From Promethearchaeia archaeon (GTDB lineage Archaea > Asgardarchaeota > Lokiarchaeia > Sigyniarchaeales > SOKP01), in contig JAHQWJ010000062.1 in assembly GCA_029856125.1 (NCBI GenBank), forward strand, positions 105,658 through 169,657: DNA of 64,000 nt. The letters run 5' to 3'. The notes below the pieces were generated by a model. That model saw only the letters and a list, made by a program, of their open reading frames with translations, had not been told where the DNA came from and made no database searches. Numbering within the stretch: position 1 is the first letter of the stretch; every line of letters begins with the position of its first letter. Positions 52,955 through 62,162 of the stretch are shown piece after piece. Both the position numbers and the translations under genes were made by a program.

Positions 52955-53767
52955 ATGGAAGTTAAAAGGAAAAAATTTCTATACAGCATTCTTACAGTAA
53001 ATCTTGCTTTAGTCGCTGTGTTCGTATTGTTGTTTTCATTCTATGGTCCAATTTTGGCTGCCACTATATTTGAAAACGAGATTGGTTTAATTGCGATAAC
53101 GAGTAGAATTTTAATTTTGGGCATTATGTCATTCTTTCTCTTTCGTAAGTGGTTAAGACAGGAAGCCGTTTATATTTCAGATGCTTACTTTTTATTTGGA
53201 TCGTTTTTTGGAATGTTAACCTGGGCAAAAGTTTACGATATTTTCTATAATCCTGCAATAGTTTCAGGCGCGTTTGAAACGGGATTCATTTTATTGTTGG
53301 TAAAAATTAGGTTTTTTATTATAATCGCAAATTTAATGCCAATATTGTATATTGGTTTAGATGCGATTCTCGTATACGTTAATATGAACATGAATAAAGA
53401 GATGAAGAAGAAGCAATTCAATAAGCTGAGGATAAGGATTATTCTAATCTTTGTGTTGATAACCATATCGGTAATAATTTTAGCTCCAACCTTAGATTTC
53501 CTTATTCTAGTTTTTCCATTCATAACAATTGCTACTTATGTTGGCATTGCGTTTATGTTTTTATTTATGTACAAAAATAAACGACTCTCTCAAGCAAACG
53601 GGTTAATAATTGGAATTGCGTTTATCTGCTTTATAGCTTCAAGTTTAATCAGGACGATTCTCACATCTACTAATCTTTATTATGGCACAATCGCTGAAAT
53701 TATCGATATAGGAGTAAACTTGCTTATGTTTATAGGATTCATAACGAAACCTAAATATGCGAGATGA
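52955..53767 (+). CDS. Multi-pass membrane protein, about seven helices
   Basis: From ATG 52955 the 270-residue protein shows about seven to eight hydrophobic segments (roughly 11-33, 45-60, 75-95, 110-140, 165-190, 193-213, 222-245, 250-265), with a basic internal loop (NKEMKKKQFNKLRIR). There are no conserved polar residues within the helices that would suggest a transporter or rhodopsin. Other members of such archaeal families are unannotated. A TTG at 52949 is the alternative start. Confidence 0.65.
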   Translation: MEVKRKKFLYSILTVNLALVAVFVLLFSFYGPILAATIFENEIGLIAITSRILILGIMSFFLFRKWLRQEAVYISDAYFLFGSFFGMLTWAKVYDIFYNPAIVSGAFETGFILLLVKIRFFIIIANLMPILYIGLDAILVYVNMNMNKEMKKKQFNKLRIRIILIFVLITISVIILAPTLDFLILVFPFITIATYVGIAFMFLFMYKNKRLSQANGLIIGIAFICFIASSLIRTILTSTNLYYGTIAEIIDIGVNLLMFIGFITKPKYAR

Positions 53768-53919
53768 CTGTGTTTTTTACTATCTAAAGAGAAGTATCCC
53801 TAAATGCTTTTTTATAACTAAATTTTTTTTCTTGATTTTTATTAGAATTTTTGAATAATTTTCGAGCTTTAAAAAGATTAAATTAGAAATATAAGTAGTT
53901 AAACCATTTGGTGGTGTTA

Positions 53920-54618
53920 ATGAAAATATATAAAAATTGGAAAATATTTGCTTCACTGTTCATAATATTCGGTCCCGCTCAATATATTATTTTGACCGCA
54001 GTAGCTATGCTGTTTTACGCCGGGGGAACCCTTATCAATCCTTTTAGTCCAGGGTACTATTTTTGGGGTAATTTTTTTAGCGATTTAGGTCGAATCATCG
54101 CACTTTCAGGTGCTCCGAACAATATTTCTTTCGTAATATTTACGATTACTGCCTTAATTCTAAGTATCTCGTTTATACCTTTCGCTTTTGCAATAACTTC
54201 GTTTTTCAAGGGTGATAGAAAGTTATATCTAATAGTAAGAGTTGGCTCGTTAGTTTGTCTTAGTTCAATAATTTTTCTGATCGGTACGATACTTACTCCA
54301 TGGGATATATTTGCAAATACTCATTTAATTTTCGCCAATTTGTTCAATCTTACCGGCGTTTTAGGAATTATCTTTTTCACTATCGCAGTTCTTTACAACA
54401 AGGATTATCCTAACCGATATGCGTTCGTTTACATTGGCTTACTAATCGTTGGAATTACTTACACGATTGTCTTGATTAGCATACCAAAATCTATCACTTT
54501 AGATGGGCTTATTATACAAGCTTCTATGCAAAAAATATCTCAATATTCCTTTTTAATCTGTTTTTTGATTCAAGGATACGGAGCTTGGAAGCTACAAAAA
54601 TATAAAATAAGCTTATAG
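53920..54618 (+). CDS. DUF998-like membrane protein
   Basis: From ATG 53920 the 232-residue protein has six hydrophobic segments. The stretch YYFWGNFFSDLGRIIA contains the N-x-x-SDLG feature typical of DUF998 and related six-helix membrane proteins, and LIGTILTPWDIFANTHLIFANLFNLTG fits the second half of that fold. Function is unknown in the family. It follows another membrane protein by about 150 nt on the same strand. Confidence 0.65.
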   Translation: MKIYKNWKIFASLFIIFGPAQYIILTAVAMLFYAGGTLINPFSPGYYFWGNFFSDLGRIIALSGAPNNISFVIFTITALILSISFIPFAFAITSFFKGDRKLYLIVRVGSLVCLSSIIFLIGTILTPWDIFANTHLIFANLFNLTGVLGIIFFTIAVLYNKDYPNRYAFVYIGLLIVGITYTIVLISIPKSITLDGLIIQASMQKISQYSFLICFLIQGYGAWKLQKYKISL

Positions 54619-54712
54619 ATTACCTATCTCCGTCATTTAAATTGATAGCATTTGAACGGAGTTGCCTTTTTTTTTTATTCGTGAACTTAGAATTTTGTTT
54701 TCCTCACGAAAG

Positions 54713-56191
54713 TTAAGACAAATCCATATTCTTTGATTTTTGTACTAAAACACTAAAGTTTTTAACCATCTCTTCTAAGCTGGGAAAATTAGGTAGGTTA
54801 AGTTTAGCTAGTTTTTGGGAGATTCTCCCTACTTCCTTTGCCTCACCAATTAACCAAAAGAATATTGGTTTTGAAGCTTGTTTTGCGTGGGTTATGATAT
54901 TGTCCACATTATTCATAGCTCTAAACTGTCGAGAACAAAACATCATGTTGAAAATACCTTCAACGTTGGGATCTTTCAATAAAGCTTCATACACACGAGA
55001 CGTTACTACCTCGGGTTTTACGTTATTCATCATCGCTTTTTCCATTGCTGGCCATATGTCTACAAAAGCAAAGGTGTTTGGAGGCATCCACTCGGGAAAC
55101 ACTTCAACGAGGGCAGAGTACGTTTTCTCACTAAGAACAGGAAATTTTATACCATATTTAAACGTGAGATCCGCTGTAATCGTTCCGGCACCACCAGATC
55201 CTGCCACAAATGAGGCGTTACCTTTTTTAGGAAGGGTTTTACCAGACAAGTACATTAACGAGAAGGTGCGCGCATATTGAAATAACTCGTAAAAATTGTT
55301 AGCATAGATTACTCCTGATTGTTTTACGATCCCGTCAATTAGATTTGAATTTTCTGCCAAAGAACCAGTGTGGCTTCTAGTTGCTTTTTGGCCTTGAGGC
55401 GTAACTCCACCTCTAAGCAAAATAATAGTCTTATTTGGCATAGACCTAGCTTTTTTGCATAGTTCAATAAATTTTCTTGAATTTTTAAACGATTCTAAGT
55501 ATATGGCTATAACATTTACAGTATCGTCCTCCATCATATATTCCAGAAACTCAATTTCGCTCAAATCCATTTTGTTCCCGATCGAACAAGAATATCGAAA
55601 TCCTAAATTCGGATATTTCGTCATTATGTGCATCAAATACCCGCCATTTAACATCCCAGATTGACTTATTAGCGCAATATTACCTCTCTTATAGGTAGAA
55701 AAAACACCAAATCCAGAAAAAAATCCTTCTTTTTCGTCACTATCGCTGTCTCCATCGATGGTGCTAAGACCCATACAATTAGGACCAACGACCCTTAATT
55801 TAGTGAAATTGTCTGTTATCTCAAGTATTTTTTCTTTTAATTCGAGACCTTTTTCGCCTACTTCTTCGAAACCCGATGCTTCAATTATCGCTCCTTTTAC
55901 TCCTTTTTCCACACAATCCTTTAAGATGTCTGGAATTAGTCGATTTGGAACGTAAAATATTGCAATGTCAACCTCGTCTTCGACATCTAAAATACTCTTT
56001 TTAAATTCTATATCGTAGAGCTTTCCTTCCGCATTTGGGTTTATAAAATGAACTTTACCTCTGAAATTGTTTGTAATAAGGTTGGTAGCAATCCGAAATC
56101 CGCCTTTTGTTAATTTTTTTGACGCACCAATAATAGCTACGGACTTAGGGTGTAAGAATAGGTCAATTATGTTGTCGCTTTCCATTTTCAC
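54713..56191 (-). CDS. Acyl-CoA synthetase (NDP-forming) alpha-subunit-like protein
   Basis: The 492-residue protein has a CoA-binding Rossmann domain (FLHPKSVAIIGASKKLTKGGFRIATNL, VVGPNCMGLSTID) followed by a succinyl-CoA-ligase-like domain. ALISQSGMLNGGYLM, YSCSIGNKMDLSEIEFLEYMMED and TRSHTGSLAENSNLIDG are visible; the His in SHTGS is the phosphorylated residue of AcdA. These enzymes convert acyl-CoA to acid with ATP or GTP formation in fermenting archaea. The ATP-grasp beta subunit is neither fused nor adjacent, so it must come from elsewhere or the protein has another role. Confidence 0.85.
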   Translation of the reverse strand: MKMESDNIIDLFLHPKSVAIIGASKKLTKGGFRIATNLITNNFRGKVHFINPNAEGKLYDIEFKKSILDVEDEVDIAIFYVPNRLIPDILKDCVEKGVKGAIIEASGFEEVGEKGLELKEKILEITDNFTKLRVVGPNCMGLSTIDGDSDSDEKEGFFSGFGVFSTYKRGNIALISQSGMLNGGYLMHIMTKYPNLGFRYSCSIGNKMDLSEIEFLEYMMEDDTVNVIAIYLESFKNSRKFIELCKKARSMPNKTIILLRGGVTPQGQKATRSHTGSLAENSNLIDGIVKQSGVIYANNFYELFQYARTFSLMYLSGKTLPKKGNASFVAGSGGAGTITADLTFKYGIKFPVLSEKTYSALVEVFPEWMPPNTFAFVDIWPAMEKAMMNNVKPEVVTSRVYEALLKDPNVEGIFNMMFCSRQFRAMNNVDNIITHAKQASKPIFFWLIGEAKEVGRISQKLAKLNLPNFPSLEEMVKNFSVLVQKSKNMDLS

Positions 56192-56397
56192 ACAAAATTT
56201 CGTTTATTATTATGGATTGTATCTAAAAAAATAAAATTACAATATTGATATGTTTAAGGGTAACTAACTGCGCTAGAAAAAGTTTGAATTAAGTTAAATT
56301 ATTCGAAATGAGATAATTATGTTCTTTTCGGTAAAAATAATAGAAAACTCTCATAGTCATTGTGTTTATAACTTAAATAGATCACAACAATAGTATT

Positions 56398-56619
56398 ATG
56401 TATAATATCAATTGGGAAAGCTATCGTCACCCAAAGTTTCTACAATCGTTAAATTTAACATTAAACGAGTTAAAAATGTTGAATCTATTTTTAAAAGGAC
56501 CAAATTTTAGAATAGATGCAAATCAAGAACAGTTACATAATACAACCTTAGTTTCCCCAAGAAATAATTTAAATCCTTCGAAATTGATAACTCAAGAGAA
56601 GATTAGCATCAAAATTTAA
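56398..56619 (+). CDS. Small hypothetical protein
   Basis: A 73-codon frame with ATG start encodes MYNINWESYRHPKFLQSLNLTLNELKMLNLFLKGPNF and an Asn/Gln-rich end. It lies alone in a gap of about 600 nt upstream of the HTH gene. The composition is compatible with a protein, but there is no motif, no clear ribosome-binding site and no family. It may be real or a chance frame. Confidence 0.3.
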   Translation: MYNINWESYRHPKFLQSLNLTLNELKMLNLFLKGPNFRIDANQEQLHNTTLVSPRNNLNPSKLITQEKISIKI

Positions 56620-56754
56620 CCTACTCTTTTAACTAATAATTAATGATCTTGCCAAGAACGCCTACACCTCTTTCTTTTTGCCTAATTGTTTTCAATTATT
56701 CCTCATGAATAACTAATTTCAACACATACATTTAAATAGGAAATGTAATAATTG

Positions 56755-56787
56755 TTTTTATAGTAAAAATAATTTTTACAGTAAAAA
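56755..56787 (+). promoter_or_regulatory. Twin palindromic boxes upstream of the HTH gene
   Basis: Two near-identical boxes occur in tandem: TTTTTATAGTAAAAAT (56755-56770) and TTTTTACAGTAAAAA (56773-56787). The second is a perfect palindrome around its central base. Their centres are 18 bp apart and they end 15 nt before the ATG of the winged-helix regulator. This is the arrangement of an autoregulated operator, probably bound by the regulator encoded directly downstream. Confidence 0.55.
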
Positions 56788-56802
56788 AAATGTGATCGCT
56801 TT

Positions 56803-57231
56803 ATGCCTGAAAAAAAAGAAAAAAAAAAACCAATTTTCGAGAAGGTCGGTCTTGTGTTTCGAAATCCTACGAGGGTAGATATAGTAAGAGAGTTATCTAC
56901 AAGCTCCCAAAGACCAATAGACTTAGCGAATAAATTAGAAGTTGATCGTCAAAACATTAATTATCACATAAGCGCCTTAAAGAGAGGAGGAATAATCAAA
57001 ACGCAGAAAATGGAAGTATCCCAAGAGGAAGCCTCAAAATTGAAAGGTGCAATAATTGACAAAGTTACCAATGAAGGAAAGTTAAAAATCTCTTATGGGG
57101 TCGAACTTACAAGAAACGGTAAGGACATCGTAAACCAATTTGTAGCCCCCCTTTACGAAGAAGTAATGGTGGAAGAAGAGCATAAAGAAGAAAGTGTTAA
57201 TAAAAAAAAAAAGGAGGAAAGTAAATTATGA
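56803..57231 (+). CDS. Winged-helix transcriptional regulator (ArsR-like)
   Basis: The 142-residue protein has a winged helix at about residues 10-75: VFRNPTRVDIVRELSTSSQRPIDLANKLEVDRQNINYHISALKRGGIIKTQK, with the ArsR-like NINYHISAL recognition helix. A beta-wing region, KLKISYGVELTRNGKDIV, follows. The ends are highly charged, with a Lys/Glu tail. Its ATG-proximal region follows the twin palindromes, and its stop overlaps the start of the ARPP-1-like gene by 4 nt, so the two form an operon. Confidence 0.85.
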   Translation: MPEKKEKKKPIFEKVGLVFRNPTRVDIVRELSTSSQRPIDLANKLEVDRQNINYHISALKRGGIIKTQKMEVSQEEASKLKGAIIDKVTNEGKLKISYGVELTRNGKDIVNQFVAPLYEEVMVEEEHKEESVNKKKKEESKL

Positions 57232-58259
57232 AAAATGTAAGTGTTCAAATAGTAGAAATGTTATTTGAGAATCCTTTAGAAATTTTAGAACTTGGAAAAG
57301 CTCAATCTCACGGTAATATGACAGTTATCCCAATCATCTATAAGGGTAAAACCTTAGATTTTATTAGCGTTAAAGAAGCTGAAGACCTCGGCTTAATAAG
57401 TATAAACGAAACAGATACCGTCAGTCAATTAGAGGTAATTAATAATAGCGATAAACAAGTGTTGATCCCTTTCGGTGTAACAGTCCATGGCGGAAAACAA
57501 GATAGAACAATATGGGAACCAATCCTATTGGCTGCTGGAGGAAAACAAAACTTATCTGACGGAAATAAAAGTCCTATGGAACAAAAATATACCGTTCCAG
57601 CTAAGTGCGTCGAACAATCGAGATGGAATTATCGAGAAGGAAAAGGGTTTAAATCTTCTAATACAAGATTACATCCTAACGTCGCCTACGCAGCTATATC
57701 GTCGGCAGGTCAGGGGTCAGTTTGGAACGAAATCCAAGCTTATAGAACTGAAATGAACTATAGCAATAATATTGCCCCATCTCAAAGCTATCTTGAAATG
57801 ACAGAAAATATAGATAAAGAAACAGACGAGATAGTAAATTCTTTTAAAAACCAAGAGAACCAATGCGGAATAGCTACCTTTATCAATGGTGAATTTATTG
57901 GTATAGAGTTTTACGCAAATCCTAAAGTATGGGAAACAATGAACAACGACATCCTTAAAGCTTTTGCCATCGAATCGCTGAGATTTAAAGATAAATCGTA
58001 TAAAGAGGTGGCAGACCAATACGATAAGCACCTGATAAAAGCATTACAAAAGTTAAAGTTGAATTTTTCCGAAAGAAAAGGGATAGGACTTGGTGAAGTG
58101 GTCGAATTTGAGTCGAAGGATAAAAAATGGAGAGGAAACACCCTAGTCCACGAAAATTCGTTAGTCCAGTTCTATATCGTTTCAAAAAGAGGAGGAAGCA
58201 GCAGTTCCGATCGGCAAGAACAAGTTTTTCAAACAAATATAAGCCAAAGATATATTTAA
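57228..58259 (+). CDS. ARPP-1-like protein
   Basis: The 343-residue protein resembles the ARPP-1 domain (ARG and rhodanese-phosphatase-superfamily-associated protein). It has VIPIIYKGKTLDFISVKEAEDLGLISINET, VSQLEVINNSDKQVLIPFGVTVHGGKQDRT, then VPAKCVEQSRWNYREGKGFKSS, where the CVEQ-RW segment is the family hallmark. The family occurs in gene neighbourhoods predicted to deal with ADP-ribosylation or nucleotide stress; its activity is unknown. It shares a 4-nt overlap with the winged-helix regulator, which probably senses the same signal. Confidence 0.75.
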   Translation: MKNVSVQIVEMLFENPLEILELGKAQSHGNMTVIPIIYKGKTLDFISVKEAEDLGLISINETDTVSQLEVINNSDKQVLIPFGVTVHGGKQDRTIWEPILLAAGGKQNLSDGNKSPMEQKYTVPAKCVEQSRWNYREGKGFKSSNTRLHPNVAYAAISSAGQGSVWNEIQAYRTEMNYSNNIAPSQSYLEMTENIDKETDEIVNSFKNQENQCGIATFINGEFIGIEFYANPKVWETMNNDILKAFAIESLRFKDKSYKEVADQYDKHLIKALQKLKLNFSERKGIGLGEVVEFESKDKKWRGNTLVHENSLVQFYIVSKRGGSSSSDRQEQVFQTNISQRYI

Positions 58260-58407
58260 TGCCCTAAGAATACGCATTAGGCGTATTGAAATACAATTTT
58301 TCAATTTTAATCTTTTTTTTCATATCTTTTATAAATTTAAGAATAATAATGATATAATCATAGATCTCTCATAAGGGCCAAGAAATTAGGCTCCTAAAGA
58401 AGTAAGA

Positions 58408-59382
58408 CTAACTATTAACAATATCGTTGAACATATTCACAAATGCATTAAAATCTTTGTTCATAAAATAGAGCCCAAGCGGATCGCGACTTTTTAATGC
58501 AAGCATATAGTATGGTAAAGGGGTTTTTTTTAAGGTGACCGGTTTGAACAAGAAATATTTTCCCATTTTTCTGACAACTATTTGATCTTCTTGTTGTTCT
58601 ATTCCCATATCTTCAAAAACGTCGTTAAGTGTCAAAAAATACGCAATTGTGCTACTCAAAAGTTTTTTTGACTCATCATCTTTGAAGCAGGAACCTAAAA
58701 TAATCGAATTGTTATCGGTAATGAGTAACCCATCACAATTTAGTTTTCTCGTAAATTCATCAATAGTTTTTTGTAACAACTCTGATTTTGGATATAAATT
58801 AAGTAGAACTTTAGACATCGCATTCATGATTGTATAAGGATTATATATTGACGTTGTAAAGAATTGAAGCTTTTCGTAATCTACTCTCTTAATAATTTCT
58901 TTATTTAAAGCAAGTATTTCAGATTTTATTTGCTTTTCAACTCTATGAATTAATTTAGGATCAAATTTATGAAATAAAATGACGATCTGAGGCTCAATTT
59001 TCAATTCTTTAAATTTATCAACGACATCATATAAATAACTCAGAGATTCTTTAATACGAGGACCATCTAATATGTCAATAACATAAATCGCAACTTCTGT
59101 CTCATCAAAATATTTGTTCGGGTTATCTAGGTAAGAAATAAGATATCTCTTTTGACCCCCTAAATCCCACTCGGTGATTTCCCTTCCCAACAATTTAAAA
59201 TTACTCCTTTGTGCACCCCTCGTGGGTTCAATTAAAGCAATTTGTGAGAATTCCCTCTTTAGAGCTAAAATTATACTCGTTTTACCTGCTCCATCCAAAC
59301 CTGTAAACACAATCTTAAACGTTTTTTCTTTAGTCTCCTTTTCTTTTTCATGAAATATTAAAGAATCTTCCAATAGATTCAC
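58408..59382 (-). CDS. Arf/Rag-like small GTPase with C-terminal Roadblock/longin-like domain (second copy)
   Basis: The 324-residue protein has an Arf-type P-loop FTGLDGAGKTSIIL, switch I region EPTRGAQR, TEWDLGGQKRYLISYL, and an FHKFDPK base-recognition motif in which NKxD has become HKFD. The C-terminal 120 residues (TIDEFTRKLNCDGLLITDNNSIILGS...KMGKYFLFKPVTLKKTPLPYYMLAL) show the same Roadblock/longin pattern as the copy at 48438-49382. The two could act as a heterodimer as Rag GTPases do, since one keeps Asn and the other does not. This is inference. Confidence 0.85.
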   Translation of the reverse strand: MNLLEDSLIFHEKEKETKEKTFKIVFTGLDGAGKTSIILALKREFSQIALIEPTRGAQRSNFKLLGREITEWDLGGQKRYLISYLDNPNKYFDETEVAIYVIDILDGPRIKESLSYLYDVVDKFKELKIEPQIVILFHKFDPKLIHRVEKQIKSEILALNKEIIKRVDYEKLQFFTTSIYNPYTIMNAMSKVLLNLYPKSELLQKTIDEFTRKLNCDGLLITDNNSIILGSCFKDDESKKLLSSTIAYFLTLNDVFEDMGIEQQEDQIVVRKMGKYFLFKPVTLKKTPLPYYMLALKSRDPLGLYFMNKDFNAFVNMFNDIVNS

Positions 59383-59527
59383 CTCATAACGTAATTCGGC
59401 AAAAAATGATAATTAATTTCGCCAAGAATTAAACGGTTAATCTGATATTTAAGATTTATTTGTCACTTATATGCTATATTCAGTTCTACCAAAAAATTTA
59501 TTTACCTAACATTCCATATTAAAAATT

Positions 59528-59989
59528 ATGCCAGAAAGTATCAAATCTCTTAAGTTTCTATATGACTATGCTAAAACTTTGTTTGAAAAGCGAAAAGATA
59601 ATCATTTTGAGGAATCCATGAAAACACCGTTGTTTAAACGCGAGAAAACCGCTCTCGATTTATTCGTACATTCTGCCAGCACGTTATATATGGCAATGAA
59701 AAAAACGGCCAATCCTAATGCAGATGCTAAAGAGATATCAATTAAGTTAGATCGTGAATCCACCGCACCTTTACACGAACAGTTATTAGAAATATTTAGT
59801 AAAGCAATTGAAGCCTATGTAGAAGTAAGGACTAAATATTCTGAAGAAGACCTTAACAATACGTTTACATCCCCTTTTGGGAGAGAAATGACATACGAAG
59901 ATTGGTTTGGATTTATTATCCATCACACAATCGGCCATATTTATCAAGCCTTTAGATTGCAGGCAATATACCTAAGACATAAGGTTTAA
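59528..59989 (+). CDS. DinB-like four-helix protein
   Basis: The 153-residue all-helical protein has a His in ALDLFVHSAST and a C-terminal YEDWFGFIIHHTIGHIYQAF. This spacing fits the three-His metal site (H, then HxxxH) of the DinB/YfiT superfamily. Members include thiol transferases and damage-induced proteins. The substrate is unknown. It stands alone between the second Arf-like GTPase and the radical SAM gene. Confidence 0.65.
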   Translation: MPESIKSLKFLYDYAKTLFEKRKDNHFEESMKTPLFKREKTALDLFVHSASTLYMAMKKTANPNADAKEISIKLDRESTAPLHEQLLEIFSKAIEAYVEVRTKYSEEDLNNTFTSPFGREMTYEDWFGFIIHHTIGHIYQAFRLQAIYLRHKV

Positions 59990-60047
59990 TTGAAGCTGTA
60001 ATTTAATCTTGAGGAATTATAATAACCACTTTTTATTTAACGTATTA

Positions 60048-60198
60048 GGATTATTGATTTAACATAGTAAGATTATTGATTTAAAAAATTAGTAAATGTG
60101 TAGATCAATTAGAAGATGTAATTGATAACTTTTTCAGTAATTCACTATTTTTAATATAAACTTCCAATTAAATTAAAAAAAGCTAAGTGAAGCTAAGT
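60048..60198 (+). repeat. Short direct repeats between the DinB-like and radical SAM genes
   Basis: Two copies of (a/g)gattattgatttaa occur at 60048-60062 and 60070-60084, 22 nt apart, and agctaagt is repeated at 60181 and 60191, 10 nt apart, just before the TATA-like region of the next gene. They may be regulator binding sites. The 240-nt gap holds no other recognisable element. Confidence 0.35.
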
Positions 60199-60228
60199 TT
60201 AAAAATTATCGTATAAATAGAAAAAACC

Positions 60229-61143
60229 ATGAATCAAGTAGTTGGAAATTTAGTAGATCCCGTATTTAGACCTCCTTCTGAGTGGGATGCTTTATTGATT
60301 GCAATAACGAATGGATGCACGCGTAAATGCACATTCTGCGCCATGTATAGATCAAAAACTTTTTCTATTCGTAAAGATATCGAAGAGATCAAAAAGGATA
60401 TTAAAATCGCGGGTGCTACCTATGGAAATCGCGTACGTAAAGTATTTTTCGAAGATGGAAATGCTTTTGTTGTTAAACCTGAGATTCTTATTGAATTAAC
60501 CGAATATTGTTATACAATTCATCCTAATCTCAAAAAAGTTAGTGCATATGCCCATGCTAAAGATATCATAAAAAAATCCGACGAAGATTTAAAAAGAATA
60601 GCAGATAGCGGATTTACGATGGTTTACGTGGGCGTTGAAAGTGGAGATGATGAGGTTCTAAAAGCGTGTAAAAAAGGAACTACACAAGATGAGTTAACTC
60701 TTGCAGCTCAAAAATGTTATAAAGCAGGAATATCTTGGTCTGGTATTTTTCTATTAGGACTTGCAGGAAACGATCCTGAAAAAAGTAGAAAACACGCAAT
60801 TGAATCTGCTAAATTGATTAATAGAATGGCTCCACCAACACCAATTAATTGGTATATATCACCTTTAACGTTAGGTATTACTCCAGGAACTGAGTTATGG
60901 ACACAAAAATCAACAGGAGAATTCCAACCCTGTTCTAGTACTCAAATTTTAGAAGAATTATATATGATGATAGAATACACAGCAGATGATTTGCAGAAGT
61001 GTATATTTAACACAAATCACGCTTCAAATTATTTAAATTTGAAAGGAGAGTTAAGCAGAGATAAAAAACAATTTCTTAAAGTAATTGAAAACGGAATTAA
61101 AAACCCAAACATGCGTCGACCTGACTATCTTCGTAGGTTATAA
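60229..61143 (+). CDS. Radical SAM protein
   Basis: The 304-residue protein has NGCTRKCTFCAMYRSK (CX3CX2C) near residue 30, then VFFEDGNAFVVKPEILIELTEYC and MVYVGVESGDDEVLKACKKGTT (the VESG strand), and SGIFLLGLAGNDPEKSRKHAIES. This is the order of Elp3/MiaB/NifB-like barrels (HemN-type core) without accessory B12 or TRAM domains. The substrate is unknown. It may belong with the following hydrolase-like and methyltransferase genes, although it is separated from them by about 250 nt. Confidence 0.85.
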   Translation: MNQVVGNLVDPVFRPPSEWDALLIAITNGCTRKCTFCAMYRSKTFSIRKDIEEIKKDIKIAGATYGNRVRKVFFEDGNAFVVKPEILIELTEYCYTIHPNLKKVSAYAHAKDIIKKSDEDLKRIADSGFTMVYVGVESGDDEVLKACKKGTTQDELTLAAQKCYKAGISWSGIFLLGLAGNDPEKSRKHAIESAKLINRMAPPTPINWYISPLTLGITPGTELWTQKSTGEFQPCSSTQILEELYMMIEYTADDLQKCIFNTNHASNYLNLKGELSRDKKQFLKVIENGIKNPNMRRPDYLRRL

Positions 61144-61400
61144 AAATTCCACTTGTTTAAGAAGAGTTCCTGTTAATTATCGACTTAGATTCACTAAATT
61201 TTCATTGAAAATAGACTCTCAATTTACTTTTCCAGCACGTAGATAATCGGGTTATTTTAAAAATCAGATGATATAGAAAATAATCTTTTAGCAAGAATTA
61301 GGCTTGTATAACCAGAATAAACAATTTTAAAAGTGAAAGATTCAATATTTGATGTAGTCTTAATCCATTTAGTAGCTTAAATTTGGTGAAAAATTTAATT

Positions 61401-62141
61401 ATGGCTGTTAAAGTTGTAAAAGATTATTATATTAGAAGAAAACCAAAGTTGATGAAAAACTTTTCTAACCACATTAAAATCGCACGAAGTATCCTTAAAA
61501 AAAAGTATGACGAGGCTAAAATCAATGAAATGTTCGATTTAATGAAAGCAGAATATGAGAAACTAATTCCGGAAATACCTTATATTGGCGGAGTAAAAAA
61601 TTCTTTTACCAACCTCCTTGTCGGAGGTATATCTAGCCTCGCAATGTTTCGAATCCTAGAAAGAGAAGGATATACACATCGAGAGATAGGGGAATTTTAT
61701 TATAAATTCAGCGATCTACAAAATACTATCAGAAAAAAAAGTTTGGAAAAAATCGGAAAAGATCCCGCCCAATATCCCTTTGAATCTGCTTATATTGATT
61801 ATGCGAAAAAGTTATGTGAGACATCAAAATTAAGGAACTATCCCGATGATTGGGTTGCGGATTACGTTGAAGGTGATGGGAAAACTTTTGAGTGGGGTTT
61901 TAATTTTCATAAATGTGGAATTCATAAAGTTTTAAAGAGATTAGATGCTGAAAAATATACTCCCTTTTTTTGTTTATATGACTTCTCAGAAGCAAATATT
62001 TTAGGATTTGGATTCTCTCGTACTCAAGCTATTGGATTCGGAGCTCCAATGTGCGATCATAGGTATGTAAAAAAATATAAAACTCCCAGAGGATGGCCGC
62101 CAGATGACCTACCAGAATTTGATAAAAAGATAATACCATAA
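61401..62141 (+). CDS. L-2-amino-thiazoline-4-carboxylate hydrolase-like protein
   Basis: From ATG 61401 the 246-residue protein has a helical N-terminal half. Its C-terminal half contains GFNFHKCGIHKVLKRLDAEKYTPFFCLYDFSEANILGFGFSRTQAIGFGAPMCDHRYVK, the conserved ATC-hydrolase pattern with His-Cys, Cys-x-x-Asp and Cys-Asp residues. The bacterial enzyme opens the thiazoline ring to make cysteine. In archaea and Firmicutes the wider family has unknown substrates. TTG 61383 or GTG 61386 could add a few residues. The next gene starts 21 nt after the stop. Confidence 0.78.
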   Translation: MAVKVVKDYYIRRKPKLMKNFSNHIKIARSILKKKYDEAKINEMFDLMKAEYEKLIPEIPYIGGVKNSFTNLLVGGISSLAMFRILEREGYTHREIGEFYYKFSDLQNTIRKKSLEKIGKDPAQYPFESAYIDYAKKLCETSKLRNYPDDWVADYVEGDGKTFEWGFNFHKCGIHKVLKRLDAEKYTPFFCLYDFSEANILGFGFSRTQAIGFGAPMCDHRYVKKYKTPRGWPPDDLPEFDKKIIP

Positions 62142-62162
62142 AAATCGTAGGTTTAATGTTTG

